This document shows positions 51,866 through 61,489 of a stretch of DNA of 64,000 nucleotides, in pieces (position 1 is the first letter of the stretch; each line of letters begins with the position of its first letter). Below the pieces are notes generated by a model. It ran no database searches and was not told the DNA's origin. It was given only the letters and a program-made list of their open reading frames with translations. The translations under genes and the position numbers were made by a program. The DNA lies in the NCBI RefSeq assembly GCF_900129125.1, contig NZ_FQVJ01000017.1:1-64000 (forward strand), given 5' to 3'. The DNA is from Acidocella aminolytica 101 = DSM 11237. GTDB lineage: Bacteria; Pseudomonadota; Alphaproteobacteria; Acetobacterales; Acetobacteraceae.

Positions 51866-54034
51866 ATGCAGCTTTCCAAACCGGTGATTGTCATTGTTGA
51901 TGACAGCCCCACGAACAGGCGGATTTATGCTCGTTTGTCCCGGAATCTGGGTTTTGAGGTCCAGGTCAAGACGTTCGAAAATCCCGCACAAGTGCTTGAC
52001 TGGCTTCCAAATAATCGGGTCGATCTGATCATCACTGACTATAAGATGCCGATCATGACCGGGGATAAGCTGGTGACCCATATCCGCGCCTTCGACCCCA
52101 ATATCCCGGTGATTGTCGTGACGGCTTATAATGACCGCAGCTATCGGGTGGCGTGCCTGGATGCAGGCGCCACGGATTTCCTGCTCAGCCCTGTAGATCA
52201 TGTCGAGTTTGTAACCCGCGCGCGCAACCTGCTCAGACTCCGTTCACACCAGCAAATCACCGCGCGCAGGGCGGAAATGCTTGAACGGCGCCTTGCTTCG
52301 GGTATCAACGCGCAAGACTTATTTGTGCTGGATAGCCGCGAGGCATTGGCTCAGGTGATCGATACGGTGCCAGCCATGATCAGCGCAGCGGACCGGGCAG
52401 GCAACTGCATTTTCGTGAATGCGCTGCAGGCCGCGGTTGCTGGTGGGATTCCAGCGGATCTCGTCGGGCAGCCAGTGGAAGCATTGTTGGGGTGGGAACG
52501 CGGCGCCTCAAGCCGGCGGCTCGATCGGCTGGTGCTGGAAACCGGTCAAGCCTTACCATCCAGAGAAGAGGAGGTGTTGACCGATTCTGGTGACACTCAT
52601 GTTTATCTCACCACTAAGGTACCGCTACGCGACAGAAATGGGGTTGCGATCGCGGTTCTCACGACCTCGGTTGATATCACCGAGCGGCGGAATGCTGAAA
52701 GACGCCTGGAATATCTAGCTAGTCATGATCCGCTGACCGAATTGCCCAACCGTGCACTACTGCGTGAGCGAATTCAACGGGAGTTCGCCCGTGGGCGCCG
52801 AGGCGATCAGCATTTTGCGCTACACTTTATTGATCTGGACCGCTTTAAGGCCATTAACGATTCGCAGGGGCATTTGCAGGGCGATAGGCTGCTGCGTCGC
52901 ATAGCGGATATGCTGACTGACGTGGTGAATGAAGGCGATACCGTCGCGCGCATCGGGGGTGATGAGTTCGCCGTGCTGCAAACCAACATTACCGGGCCTG
53001 ACGATATGGCGAGCCTCGCGGGCACCATCATTGCGCGGTTAAATGAGAGTGAGCAGTCCCCAGATCCCCTGAATGTTGGTGCGAGCATCGGTATTTCCAT
53101 CGCGCCGCTGGATGCGCAGGATGCCGAGGCGCTGATGAAGAACTCTGACCAAGCCATGTATGCCGCGAAGCTAGCGGGCGGTAATATGTGGCGTTTTTTT
53201 GCTGCCGAGATGGGAGCCACCTCCGGTGAAGTGGTGAATCTGGAACGCGACCTGCGCAACGCCATCACTCAGCAGGAATTCATTATCAATTATCAGCCGC
53301 AATTTGATCTGCGCAGCGGCGCGCTGTTGGGGGCGGAGGCGCTGCTGCGCTGGAAGCGCCCGGATTTGGGGCTAGTCTACCCTAATCTTTTCCTGAGTCT
53401 TGCTGAGGAAACCGGCCTTATACTGCCAATCAATGAATGGGTCATAAATGAGACCTGTCGTCAGATTTCGACCTGGGAGAAGCAGGGGGTTGAATTGCGG
53501 GTGGGGCTTAATATCTCCTCTATCCAGTTTCGCCGCCGGACGATTTTCCAGACAGTCTCTAATGCGATCGCCGAAGCGGGGATCAATCCGAAATCTCTTG
53601 ATTTGGAACTGACCGAAGGGATTTTGCTGCGCGATGTTGATGACACTATTGCCCAGCTTGACGCCTTGCGCGGCCTCGGGGTTACTTTATCCCTCGATGA
53701 TTTTGGGACCGGCTATTCCTCGCTCAGCTATATCCAGAAATTTCCTCTCGACCGACTGAAGGTAGACCGTTCCTTTATTCAACGATTGGCCGAGAACAAG
53801 AATGACCTCGCTATCGTGCGTACAATCATTGATCTTGGCCACATCCTAAAGCTGAGTGTGCTCGCGGAGGGAGTTGAGACTAGTGCTCAGCTTGCTCTGC
53901 TGCAAGCTGAAGGCTGTGACGAAGGGCAAGGCTTTCTATTAGGCAAGGCGCTGCCGCCTGAGCGTTTTCTAAAAGAGTTTTACTGCCAGGGCACTCAAGT
54001 CTCGCTCCTGAATTCAAAGCGGACGGTAAGATGA
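51866..54034 (+). CDS. Response regulator with PAS-GGDEF-EAL output (c-di-GMP turnover)
   Basis: 722 residues. Receiver domain (7-120) with phospho-acceptor Asp58 in I-I-T-D-Y-K-M-P; PAS (about 160-285); GGDEF intact at 364-368 (R-I-G-G-D-E-F-A); EAL intact at 491-493 (G-A-E-A-L-L-R-W) with D-D-F-G-T-G-Y-S-S-L and K-V-D-R-S-F-I downstream. It can in principle both make and hydrolyse cyclic di-GMP. It overlaps the RpfC-like kinase gene by four bases, so the two are surely a pair; it takes the place that the HD-GYP protein RpfG has in Xanthomonas. 51866 starts at ATG. Confidence 0.93.
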   Translation: MQLSKPVIVIVDDSPTNRRIYARLSRNLGFEVQVKTFENPAQVLDWLPNNRVDLIITDYKMPIMTGDKLVTHIRAFDPNIPVIVVTAYNDRSYRVACLDAGATDFLLSPVDHVEFVTRARNLLRLRSHQQITARRAEMLERRLASGINAQDLFVLDSREALAQVIDTVPAMISAADRAGNCIFVNALQAAVAGGIPADLVGQPVEALLGWERGASSRRLDRLVLETGQALPSREEEVLTDSGDTHVYLTTKVPLRDRNGVAIAVLTTSVDITERRNAERRLEYLASHDPLTELPNRALLRERIQREFARGRRGDQHFALHFIDLDRFKAINDSQGHLQGDRLLRRIADMLTDVVNEGDTVARIGGDEFAVLQTNITGPDDMASLAGTIIARLNESEQSPDPLNVGASIGISIAPLDAQDAEALMKNSDQAMYAAKLAGGNMWRFFAAEMGATSGEVVNLERDLRNAITQQEFIINYQPQFDLRSGALLGAEALLRWKRPDLGLVYPNLFLSLAEETGLILPINEWVINETCRQISTWEKQGVELRVGLNISSIQFRRRTIFQTVSNAIAEAGINPKSLDLELTEGILLRDVDDTIAQLDALRGLGVTLSLDDFGTGYSSLSYIQKFPLDRLKVDRSFIQRLAENKNDLAIVRTIIDLGHILKLSVLAEGVETSAQLALLQAEGCDEGQGFLLGKALPPERFLKEFYCQGTQVSLLNSKRTVR

Positions 54035-56526
54035 GTTGGCTGACACGTGCTGCTAGCCGGATACGGAATGGGGCTCGTATTCTTGCGAAGCGTCTGCGAG
54101 GTCGGCCAGACAGCGAACATGAGATGAGTTTCAATCGCTTGGTTTTTGCGGGGCTCATCGTCCTTATTCTGTTGCCTGGGACAGGCAGCGCCAGTTCTCA
54201 TCTCGCGCTGGCCTGGATGGTTGTTTATTTTGTCCTGGCATTTGGCGGGTTGGCTCACATCATCTGGCGCCCTGGCATTTGCCAGGCGCGCAGAGTTTAC
54301 GCGCTGTTGTTAGATTGCGGCTTTCTTTCCTGGCAGTTGCATCTAGGCGGTGAGCGGGTGGCGTTGTTTTATCCCGTCTATCTTTGGGTCATTTTTGGGA
54401 ATAGTTTTCGGTTCGGCATCAAGTTTCTGCTTCTCGCAGTGCCGGTTGCCACACTCAGCTTTCTGCTGGTCGTGCTCAGTACGCCATTCTGGTTTTCACA
54501 GCCGCATCTTTCCGCTGGACTGCTCATTGGGCTCGTTATCCTGCCGGCCTATGCGGGCACTTTGATCAAGAAGCTTTCTCTGGCCACCCTGGCGGCGGAG
54601 AAAGCCAATAAGGCTAAGAGCTTGTTCTTAGCTAGCGTTAGTCACGAGTTGCGCACGCCTTTAACGGCTATTATCGGCATGAACCAGATGTTGCGCACCA
54701 CCGCGCTCGGTAGCGCCCAGAGGGAGATGGTCGAGACGGTGGACGTCGCGAGCCGCTCCCTGCAGACGCTGATCAACCAATTGCTTGATTTCTCCCGTAT
54801 TGAAGCTGGACAAATGACCAGCACGATCGAGGAATTCGATCTGCTGACCTTGCTGATTGACGTACGGCGCATCGTCGAAAGCCAAGTTCGGGAAAAAAAT
54901 TTGGCATTCACGATTCATGTCACGCCGCGTACGCCGCTTCGTGTAAAGACCAGTCGTCTGCAATTGCAGGAGATATTGGTGAATTTGGTCGGTAATGCCG
55001 TGAAATTCACCGAAGCCGGCAGTGTCGAGATCGCGCTGGACGGCCAGCTTATGGAGGGAAGTGAAGGCGAACTGACCTTGAGGGGAGAGATAGCGGATAC
55101 AGGGATTGGCATTCCGGTTGAAGCGCAGGCCCGTATCTTTGAGAGCTTTACCCAAGGCGATGCCTCGATCCTCAACAAGTTCGGCGGAACCGGCCTGGGG
55201 TTGGCGATCACCCGCCGCCTAGTCGGAATTTTGGGTGGTGATATCACGGTTGAAAGCAAGGTCGGGGAGGGGAGCCTGTTTAGGTTCCATATTAAGGCCC
55301 TCCGCGCCACCGAGGAGGCTTGGCAGCCGCCCGCCGGTAAGGTCGGGCTGCACGTACGTAACCCGCTGAAGAGGTCCCTATTGCGCACAACCCTCACCGC
55401 TATGGGTGTGAAGGTGGAGTTGATGAAGCCGGCCAACGCCGCGTCCGCTGAGGAAAGCGGTGTAAGCATGGTTGTGGAATATTACGCCGATGGCGAGATG
55501 GTGGACATGCCGAGCGGGGGGCTCCCTCGGACAATTCTTATCCAGCCATCCGCAGCGCCGGGGCTACCGGAGCGTGCCATTCGGCAGCGCTGCGTGACTC
55601 TGCTGTCAGACGATTTCTCGGATCAGGAATTGCAGCAGGCACTGCTTATCGCTAGCCGGTTCAGTGTGTCTGAGATGAGCGCCTCTCGGGAGGGTGAGAT
55701 ACTAACGGCGCCAGTGCTGCCGCCTTTGCCAGTCTCTCTCATCAGTCGTGATGTGCTGTTGGTGGATGATAACCGCATTAATCAGCGCGTGTTCACCCGT
55801 ATTCTGGAAGCCGCGGGACATAAGGTGACAGTGGCGGATGACGGTAACCGCGCCATCGATATGCTGGAGCGTGAGGGGGAACGATTTGATATTGTTCTGA
55901 TGGACTTCAATATGCCCGGCATGGACGGGCTGGAAGTGACCAAGTTGTATCGATTGATGTCACTTGGCCAGACACGATTGCCGATTATTGGTCTGACAGC
56001 GGATGCCTTTGCCCAGGCGAACGGGGATTGGCGTAATGCCGATATGGATGACTGCCTAGTGAAGCCTGTGGCACCACAGGATTTGGTGGCGGTAGTTGAA
56101 AAAATGGCCCGTGTGCGTCAGGGGCAATCATCCGCTGCGCCCGTTGAGGCGCGGGCCAAGCAGAACATCCCAGCTTTGGATGAGGCGATCATCGCCAATC
56201 TGCGGCAGTTAGGAGATAGCCAATTCCTGCATGAGCTGCTTTCTGACTTTCTTGCCGATGCGGAGAACCTGATCGATCAGTTGGTCGCTGACGCGGCGCG
56301 CGGCGACAGCCCGGAATTTCGTAACCATGCTCATGCTTTGCGGAGTAGTGCTGCAAATGTCGGCGCTAAGGGGTTGGGGGAGCTATGCACCAACTGGCAC
56401 GGGCTGCGGGGGACTGAACTGAGAGCACAGGCGGCATCGTTTGCCGCCCGTGCGGATGTTGAATTGAAGATGACTAGGCAGGCCGTTATGGCCTTGGGCA
56501 CGATCCGCAGGGTAAATAATCAATGA
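54031..56526 (+). CDS. RpfC-like hybrid sensor histidine kinase
   Basis: 831 residues. N-terminal membrane region (about 35-185) with five or so helices and no large periplasmic domain, as in RpfC; HisKA with S-H-E-L-R-T-P (His205), HATPase with N-A-V-K-F-T-E and T-G-L-G-L-A-I-T; a receiver with L-L-V-D-D-N and Asp625 (L-M-D-F-N-M-P-G); C-terminal Hpt with A-H-A-L-R-S-S (His768). The complete His-Asp-His relay, membrane plan and convergence with rpfF point to DSF sensing. It is coupled to the REC-PAS-GGDEF-EAL gene. Confidence 0.9.
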   Translation: MSWLTRAASRIRNGARILAKRLRGRPDSEHEMSFNRLVFAGLIVLILLPGTGSASSHLALAWMVVYFVLAFGGLAHIIWRPGICQARRVYALLLDCGFLSWQLHLGGERVALFYPVYLWVIFGNSFRFGIKFLLLAVPVATLSFLLVVLSTPFWFSQPHLSAGLLIGLVILPAYAGTLIKKLSLATLAAEKANKAKSLFLASVSHELRTPLTAIIGMNQMLRTTALGSAQREMVETVDVASRSLQTLINQLLDFSRIEAGQMTSTIEEFDLLTLLIDVRRIVESQVREKNLAFTIHVTPRTPLRVKTSRLQLQEILVNLVGNAVKFTEAGSVEIALDGQLMEGSEGELTLRGEIADTGIGIPVEAQARIFESFTQGDASILNKFGGTGLGLAITRRLVGILGGDITVESKVGEGSLFRFHIKALRATEEAWQPPAGKVGLHVRNPLKRSLLRTTLTAMGVKVELMKPANAASAEESGVSMVVEYYADGEMVDMPSGGLPRTILIQPSAAPGLPERAIRQRCVTLLSDDFSDQELQQALLIASRFSVSEMSASREGEILTAPVLPPLPVSLISRDVLLVDDNRINQRVFTRILEAAGHKVTVADDGNRAIDMLEREGERFDIVLMDFNMPGMDGLEVTKLYRLMSLGQTRLPIIGLTADAFAQANGDWRNADMDDCLVKPVAPQDLVAVVEKMARVRQGQSSAAPVEARAKQNIPALDEAIIANLRQLGDSQFLHELLSDFLADAENLIDQLVADAARGDSPEFRNHAHALRSSAANVGAKGLGELCTNWHGLRGTELRAQAASFAARADVELKMTRQAVMALGTIRRVNNQ

Positions 56527-56558
56527 TTTTATACCCCGCTTGTTCGTAGCCTCGGCTA

Positions 56559-57530
56559 TTACTCTGCAGCCATGATTATGGATGGCTGAGGAAGCATCGC
56601 CGCCAAGCGGCGGTCCTGTGCTGCGCAGAGTCTGTCCATCTTACGCAGGTCCGCTTCCGTCAGGTTCAAGGCGGCTTCCGCCCAGATATCGACCACATCG
56701 ATCAACTCCTCCAGCGTCACCGGGTTGACCCTGCGCCGCGCGCGGTAGGTGGACATATGGGCGTTAAATTTCCGGTTATGATGGGAGATATAATCCTGTA
56801 TGGTCTGCTCACCTTGCCCATCTTCCGCCAATACATCGACCACACCGATCTCGAACAACTCTTCAGCTGAATAAATCCGGCCGGAGAGGATCATTTCTTC
56901 CGCGCGCTTGCGGTCGATCCGGCGGGAAAGGAAGCTGTAAGCCCCCATGCCGGGAAACATATTGAACAGGATTTCGGGGAGGCCAAGTTTGGCGCTGCGT
57001 TCCGCGACGATCATGTCGAAGGACAAAGCGTGCTCAAAACCGCCGCCGAGGGCATCACCCTGCACCAACGCCATGGTAATAACAGGAACATCAAAGGCAA
57101 TTGCGTTGCGGTGGATCGCTTTCACTGCAACGTGCCCATAATGGCGCAGTGCCTCTAAATCCCCCTGACGGATGCGCTGTGCGAAATGGCCGAGATCGCC
57201 ACCAAGGTTATAAATGCCCGGAACTGCCGACGCCATCACAAACCATGAAAACGGCATGTCTTCCCGGCGTGGAGACCGGGCGAAGGACGAGGTGATCAAA
57301 TTCTGCATCTCGCCGATATCTTGCATGAGTTCGTGAGTATAAGAGGGCCGCCCCTGCGGCTGCATGAAGCACCAGCAGGCGCTGCTGGGCATATCCAGTT
57401 CCAGCCGGAGATTGTCGAAGCGCCGCGTAAGAAGGTCTTGAAATGAAAGCTGGTATATATCCTTGTTCTGCTGGCAGGAGGAGGTCGCGTTCTGAAGGCT
57501 GGATACAGTGGTAAAATCAACGAAGTTCAT
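56559..57530 (-). CDS. rpfF: DSF synthase, RpfF-type crotonase
   Basis: 323 residues. Crotonase fold; the two catalytic Glu residues needed for acyl-ACP dehydration and thioester hydrolysis are at 166 (G-G-G-F-E-H-A) and 186 (G-L-P-E-I-L-F-N-M-F-P-G-M-G-A), 20 apart as in Xanthomonas RpfF. F-S-W-F-V-M-A-S and the N-terminus also match. The product would be a cis-2-unsaturated fatty acid signal. Convergent with the kinase/regulator pair, the gap being only 32 bases. Upstream, 5' leader with an inverted repeat at 57558-57598. Confidence 0.93.
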   Translation of the reverse strand: MNFVDFTTVSSLQNATSSCQQNKDIYQLSFQDLLTRRFDNLRLELDMPSSACWCFMQPQGRPSYTHELMQDIGEMQNLITSSFARSPRREDMPFSWFVMASAVPGIYNLGGDLGHFAQRIRQGDLEALRHYGHVAVKAIHRNAIAFDVPVITMALVQGDALGGGFEHALSFDMIVAERSAKLGLPEILFNMFPGMGAYSFLSRRIDRKRAEEMILSGRIYSAEELFEIGVVDVLAEDGQGEQTIQDYISHHNRKFNAHMSTYRARRRVNPVTLEELIDVVDIWAEAALNLTEADLRKMDRLCAAQDRRLAAMLPQPSIIMAAE

Positions 57531-57557
57531 TGCATCTCTCCATAGGTTAAGGCTTCT

Positions 57558-57598
57558 CCGTCAGGCATTTTGGTAGGCGCCCCCCTTCCGCCTGACGG
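57558..57598. promoter_or_regulatory. Inverted repeat in the rpfF leader
   Basis: CCGTCAGGC and its exact complement GCCTGACGG, with a 23-base gap, about 28-68 bases upstream of the rpfF ATG. Could be an operator, or an RNA stem in the leader. Inference. Confidence 0.45.
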
Positions 57599-58566
57599 TT
57601 GCATGCAGAATATGACCTGAAATTGGTGGTAGAGCTGAAAAAACTTTGACACTGTGAGGCGGTACCATGGCCTCCTCTAACGAGGTTTTGTCTAAGTATA
57701 TGATATAATTTATAAAAATGAATGGATGAGGTGAAGCGGTTCTGCTTGTGGTTTTGTCTAACCTCGGCTTCGGCCATTTTTTCGACAAGCCGGTTGGAGT
57801 GAGCATGGGGAGTGACCAGAGCCGTCGCGGGTTCGGGGGCGTTAGTCTTTCTATACGCCGACGGCTGACTTACGCTTTGTCTTTAATATTGTCGCATGGC
57901 AGCGATTTGTCTCAAAACAAAGATTTTCTCCCGAATAACCAGGAAGAAGGGCTGTTGAGCATTGCTGGCTTGAGCTAGCGGCGCACCTTTTAAGGCTCCC
58001 GACCGGAGGCGTGCGATAATAAGGTGCCACATTCCAGCCAACTGGAGTTTTATATGGCGATTTTGTGCTGGCTGCAGAGGAGGTCCAATAACACGGCTAG
58101 CCTTCTTGGTTGCCCATGCCGCGTGTTGTTTTACGACGGTCATTCAATTCTTATGCGAATATATCGATTCGTCGCCTGTTTGTGTGGTACGCGTATCGCC
58201 AGGGAGACTGGAGTTTCGGTGATGAAAGTTCTTTCAATCCCGCCGAAATTGTAGTGGCAGCGGAAACGCCCACATATAGTATTCTTCTTTTAAAGGCAGA
58301 TGCTACTGTGGTTCGCTGGGCGGCGAGACGGAAGGACCTATAATGCTGTTCGCATTGCGGAAGTTGTCAGGCTTTTTTCTGTGAACCGGACGGATGGCAT
58401 AACGCAAGCACGGTGAACGGCGCGCGTATTTAGCGCTTTTATTGCACCAAGACCGATGGAGTCAGGCCCACCAAAATTGGAAAGCGCCGTTGCCAAAGTT
58501 TTTGTTGAGGTGCGGGTCGTTGCCGCTTGAGTGACGTTCCCAGCGCTGTCCAACAGTTCCAGGGGC
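57599..58566. other. Long intergenic stretch between rpfF and the MFS gene
   Basis: Nearly 970 bases without a gene I can support. AT-rich at 57690-57730 (probable rpfF promoter). Several short open frames exist on both strands, but none has a recognisable domain or a convincing ribosome site. One of 78 codons starts at 58574, in ATGAATGA overlap with the MFS stop; it could be translated with it but I cannot support a function. Confidence 0.4.
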
Positions 58567-59754
58567 TCATTCATTTCTGCATCCGGCAGTAAGATCGATG
58601 ACGAAAGCGAATATCATAGCTAGCGTGCCGACGATGAAAAGTAACTGGTAATCACCGGTCCGAGAGAAGATATACGACAGGCCATAGGCAGCGGCGGCCT
58701 GGAAAATCGCAAAGCTCACCGTCGCCTTGCTCCAGGCGGCCTTTTGCTCGGCCGGGTGATGAGCAAGCAGTTCGTGCACACGCCCGAGCACCAACGGCAC
58801 GATACCCGGCGTAAACGCGCCGACGATGACGCTGGACAGCATGAGTGAGGACGCTCCACCACTCAAAGTAGGTAACAGAACAGCGCCAGCTTCAATGAGA
58901 TACGTGACGCGCAGAACACGCGCAAACCCCAACCGGTCCGCCACGTGCCCGTTTAGGATTGGGCCGACCACGGCGCCTAGTCCAAATAATACCCAGTATT
59001 CCGCGCCAGTACGCAATCCTAGCCCCAGCCCCCGTGCGATGAAATCGACCAGGAACAGCATATGCGGCACCAGCCCCACTGCGTTGAGCGCATATTCGGC
59101 ATAGAGCGCCCGCAAAGCAAGCGAGTTAGGCGTTTTACGAGGCTTTGTTTGAGGCGCTTTTTGTTCCGCGGGCCACCCACGCCATGAAACTAGTGTCAGC
59201 AGCAGGGAGATGGCGCCAAGCCCCATCCAGCTTTGCCGTAGCCCCTGGCTCAAGAGTAATGGCACGAGCGTGCCAGAGGCAGCGATGCCCGCGCCAACGC
59301 CCATAAAGATAACGCCCCCGGCAAGGCCACGTCGGGATGGTGGCAGATGTGGCAATACAGTGGGGGCTGCAAGAACCATCAGTACACCGCCAGCAAGTCC
59401 AGCGCAGAAGCGCCAGATGAAAAACCACGAAAAATCAAGTGGATAGGCGCAGGAGAAGAAGGACAAAGTCGCCAATCCCATCATCGTCCTAAGTGTTGAA
59501 GTGGCTGTCATCCGCGCCGCGAGCGGCCGGCCCGCGAGCGCGCCTGCCAGATATCCTGCGAGATTTGCCGCCCCTAGATACACTGCCGCTGAAGGCTGAA
59601 ACCAATGTGCCCCAATGATGGCAGGCAGCAGGGGCGTATAGGCGAACCGAGCCAAGCCGATCCCGACTAGGCTTGCGCAGAAGCCCGATAAAATCCCCAT
59701 CCAAGCGCGGTTTGCCCGGATGGTGGTCTGATCCTTGGTGGTTGATGCATCCAT
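58567..59754 (-). CDS. MFS transporter (YbfB/YjiJ-like)
   Basis: 395 residues from the ATG at 59754 (MDASTTKDQTTIRANRAW), with AAGAGG six bases upstream; an ATG at 59793 is in frame but poorly placed. About 12 transmembrane helices; V-G-I-G-L-A-R-F-A-Y-T-P-L-L-P-A-I in helix 1 and G-R-P-L-A-A-R-M in the 2-3 loop match the YbfB group. Divergent from a LysR gene with a perfect palindrome between them. Substrate unknown. Confidence 0.9.
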   Translation of the reverse strand: MDASTTKDQTTIRANRAWMGILSGFCASLVGIGLARFAYTPLLPAIIGAHWFQPSAAVYLGAANLAGYLAGALAGRPLAARMTATSTLRTMMGLATLSFFSCAYPLDFSWFFIWRFCAGLAGGVLMVLAAPTVLPHLPPSRRGLAGGVIFMGVGAGIAASGTLVPLLLSQGLRQSWMGLGAISLLLTLVSWRGWPAEQKAPQTKPRKTPNSLALRALYAEYALNAVGLVPHMLFLVDFIARGLGLGLRTGAEYWVLFGLGAVVGPILNGHVADRLGFARVLRVTYLIEAGAVLLPTLSGGASSLMLSSVIVGAFTPGIVPLVLGRVHELLAHHPAEQKAAWSKATVSFAIFQAAAAYGLSYIFSRTGDYQLLFIVGTLAMIFAFVIDLTAGCRNE

Positions 59755-59801
59755 AACTACCTCTTGAGCGTCGAATTGCGTTGAGATAGCCACGGCAAAG
59801 A

Positions 59802-59826
59802 ATCTTATAAAACGAATTTATAAGAT
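59802..59826. promoter_or_regulatory. Perfect 10-bp palindrome between divergent MFS and LysR genes
   Basis: ATCTTATAAA and TTTATAAGAT flank ACGAA. It lies midway in the 108-base gap, 37 bases before the LysR ATG. Fits a LysR T-N11-A-type site controlling both genes. Confidence 0.7.
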
Positions 59827-59862
59827 ACAATCTATCTAGTTTTGTGATATGTTGTGTTGGCT

Positions 59863-60738
59863 ATGGATGCATCCGATCTGAAAATTTTTGAAGCCGTCGC
59901 TCGGTTGGGCAGCATGAAGCGTGCCGCTGAGGAGCTGAATACGGTCCAATCTAACGTGACGGCCCGGATCAAGGCGCTGGAGGATGATCTCGGTCTATCC
60001 TTGTTTCAGCGCCATGCACGAGGCGTCAAGGCAACCGGGCCGGGGCAGCGTATGCTGCCCTTTGCCGGGCGGGTGGCGAAGTTGCTGGCCGATGCGCGGG
60101 CGGCGGCGAAGGATGACGGTATGCCAAACGGGCCGCTACAAATCGGCAGTCTGGAGACGACAACAGCCCTGCGCCTAGCTCCGCTGCTTAGTCGCTTCAC
60201 TCTTGCTTATCCCGAAGTCCAGCTCGTCGTGACTACCGGCACAACCGCACGGTTGGTAACAGACGTACTGGAATACAGGGTGGATGGTGCTTTTGCCGTA
60301 GGGCCGATAGAGCACCCAGACTTGGAGCGGCAGGTGGCTTTCACGGAGGAGTTGGTTCTCGTTACGCCACCCACTGTCACCGTCCCCCAGGCGCTGGCGA
60401 AGAGCGGTACATTGCGGACCATCGTTTTTCAGTATGGCTGCTCCTACCGGCAGAAACTGGAAGCAATCTTGTCCAGCATGGGCATCGCCAACGCTAAACC
60501 GCTTGAGCTCGGTTCGCTCGACGCAATGATAGCCTGTGTTTCCGTAGGGGTGGGGGTGACGCTTTTGCCCAGGAGGGTTGTCGCCCATGCGGTGAAAGAA
60601 AACAAAGTTTTGGCGCATGCGCTACCGCAAATACAATCGCATGCGGAAACGCTCTTTATTCGACGGAAGGATACCTACACTTCCAGTGCTATGAAAGCGT
60701 TTCTGAAATTGTGTGAGGCACAGGAGGAGGTTGGCTGA
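59863..60738 (+). CDS. LysR-family regulator
   Basis: 291 residues from the ATG at 59863 (MDASDLKIFEAVARLGSMKRAAEELNTVQSNVTARIKALE). Complete helix-turn-helix and effector domain, typical of the CysB/CrgA-length group. Divergent to the MFS transporter, which it probably controls through 59802-59826. Confidence 0.92.
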   Translation: MDASDLKIFEAVARLGSMKRAAEELNTVQSNVTARIKALEDDLGLSLFQRHARGVKATGPGQRMLPFAGRVAKLLADARAAAKDDGMPNGPLQIGSLETTTALRLAPLLSRFTLAYPEVQLVVTTGTTARLVTDVLEYRVDGAFAVGPIEHPDLERQVAFTEELVLVTPPTVTVPQALAKSGTLRTIVFQYGCSYRQKLEAILSSMGIANAKPLELGSLDAMIACVSVGVGVTLLPRRVVAHAVKENKVLAHALPQIQSHAETLFIRRKDTYTSSAMKAFLKLCEAQEEVG

Positions 60739-60832
60739 GTGGATGCTTTGCCCAAAATTGAAGGATAAAAATAGTGCACTGATCGACAGGTAGTTTACAT
60801 TCTGGTGGAACCTTGAACTTGGGAAGACGGCG
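60739..60832. other. Short gap before IS debris
   Basis: About 95 bases. No gene or structure seen. Confidence 0.3.
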
Positions 60833-61421
60833 ATGGTGAAGGGGCCTGCTGTTGCTATCATCCTGGATGCTGCTCAGAAAGCAGCCCTGACTGCGCTGGT
60901 CCGCAAGCGTGGCCGGCGCAAACGGGCGGTGGGCACACGCTCACCAATTATGGTGTTCGATCAGCCGAACCAGCGCTGGGCCTGGGTTTCGTGTCGGACG
61001 CGCTGAACAATGGACGGAGCTTCCGCGGTTTGACGGTGGTGGATGACTCTATGCGCGAATACCTGGCGCTGGTGGCCGACACCTCTCTGTCAGGAGAAAG
61101 GCTCGGTCGCGAACTCAACCAGATCGGCGAACGCCCAGCCATCAGCTGATCCAGAAGGTCTTTGTCGATGCTCATACGTGAATCTCCTATTCAAGTCGTT
61201 ACCACGTCAGCGCACAAAATTCAGGATAGTCCCGGTAAGCCGCAGCAGAATGCGGTTGTAGATAGCTTCAACGGTCGATTCCGTGATGAATGCCTCAACG
61301 TGTCCCTATTGAGCAACCTGGGTCACGCCTGGTCTGTCATCGAGGCGACTATAATGCTGTCAGACCACACATCAGCCTTGGCGGCATGACGCCAGAGGCT
61401 TTGGTTCGACACGCAAGCTAG
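60833..61421 (+). pseudogene. IS630-like start fused to an IS3-family orfB remnant
   Basis: ATG at 60833 opens M-V-K-G-P-A-V-A-I-I-L-D-A-A-Q-K-A-A-L-T-A-L, like an IS630 transposase N-terminus. At about 60895 it runs into IS3 OrfB: K-R-G-R-R-K-R-A-V-G-T-R-S-P, P-N-Q-R-W, then in other frames D-F-V-S-D-A-L-N-N-G-R-S-F-R-G-L-T-V-V-D-D (first Asp), L-V-A-D-T-S-L-S-G-E-R, P-G-K-P-Q-Q-N-A-V-V-D-S-F-N-G-R-F-R-D-E-C-L-N, and the typical end G-M-T-P-E-A-L-V-R-H-A-S at 61421. The middle catalytic region is deleted. The two parts look joined by illegitimate recombination. Confidence 0.7.
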
Positions 61422-61489
61422 GCATATATCAATCCACGGTCCTAACTTAAAGATGAGGGCATGTTGGGGGACGGGGTAATGCCGCCTAC

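Noticed and set aside
57748-58343. Small open frames between rpfF and the MFS gene
   Set aside because: No recognisable domain, no good ribosome site, different frames on both strands; treated as intergenic.
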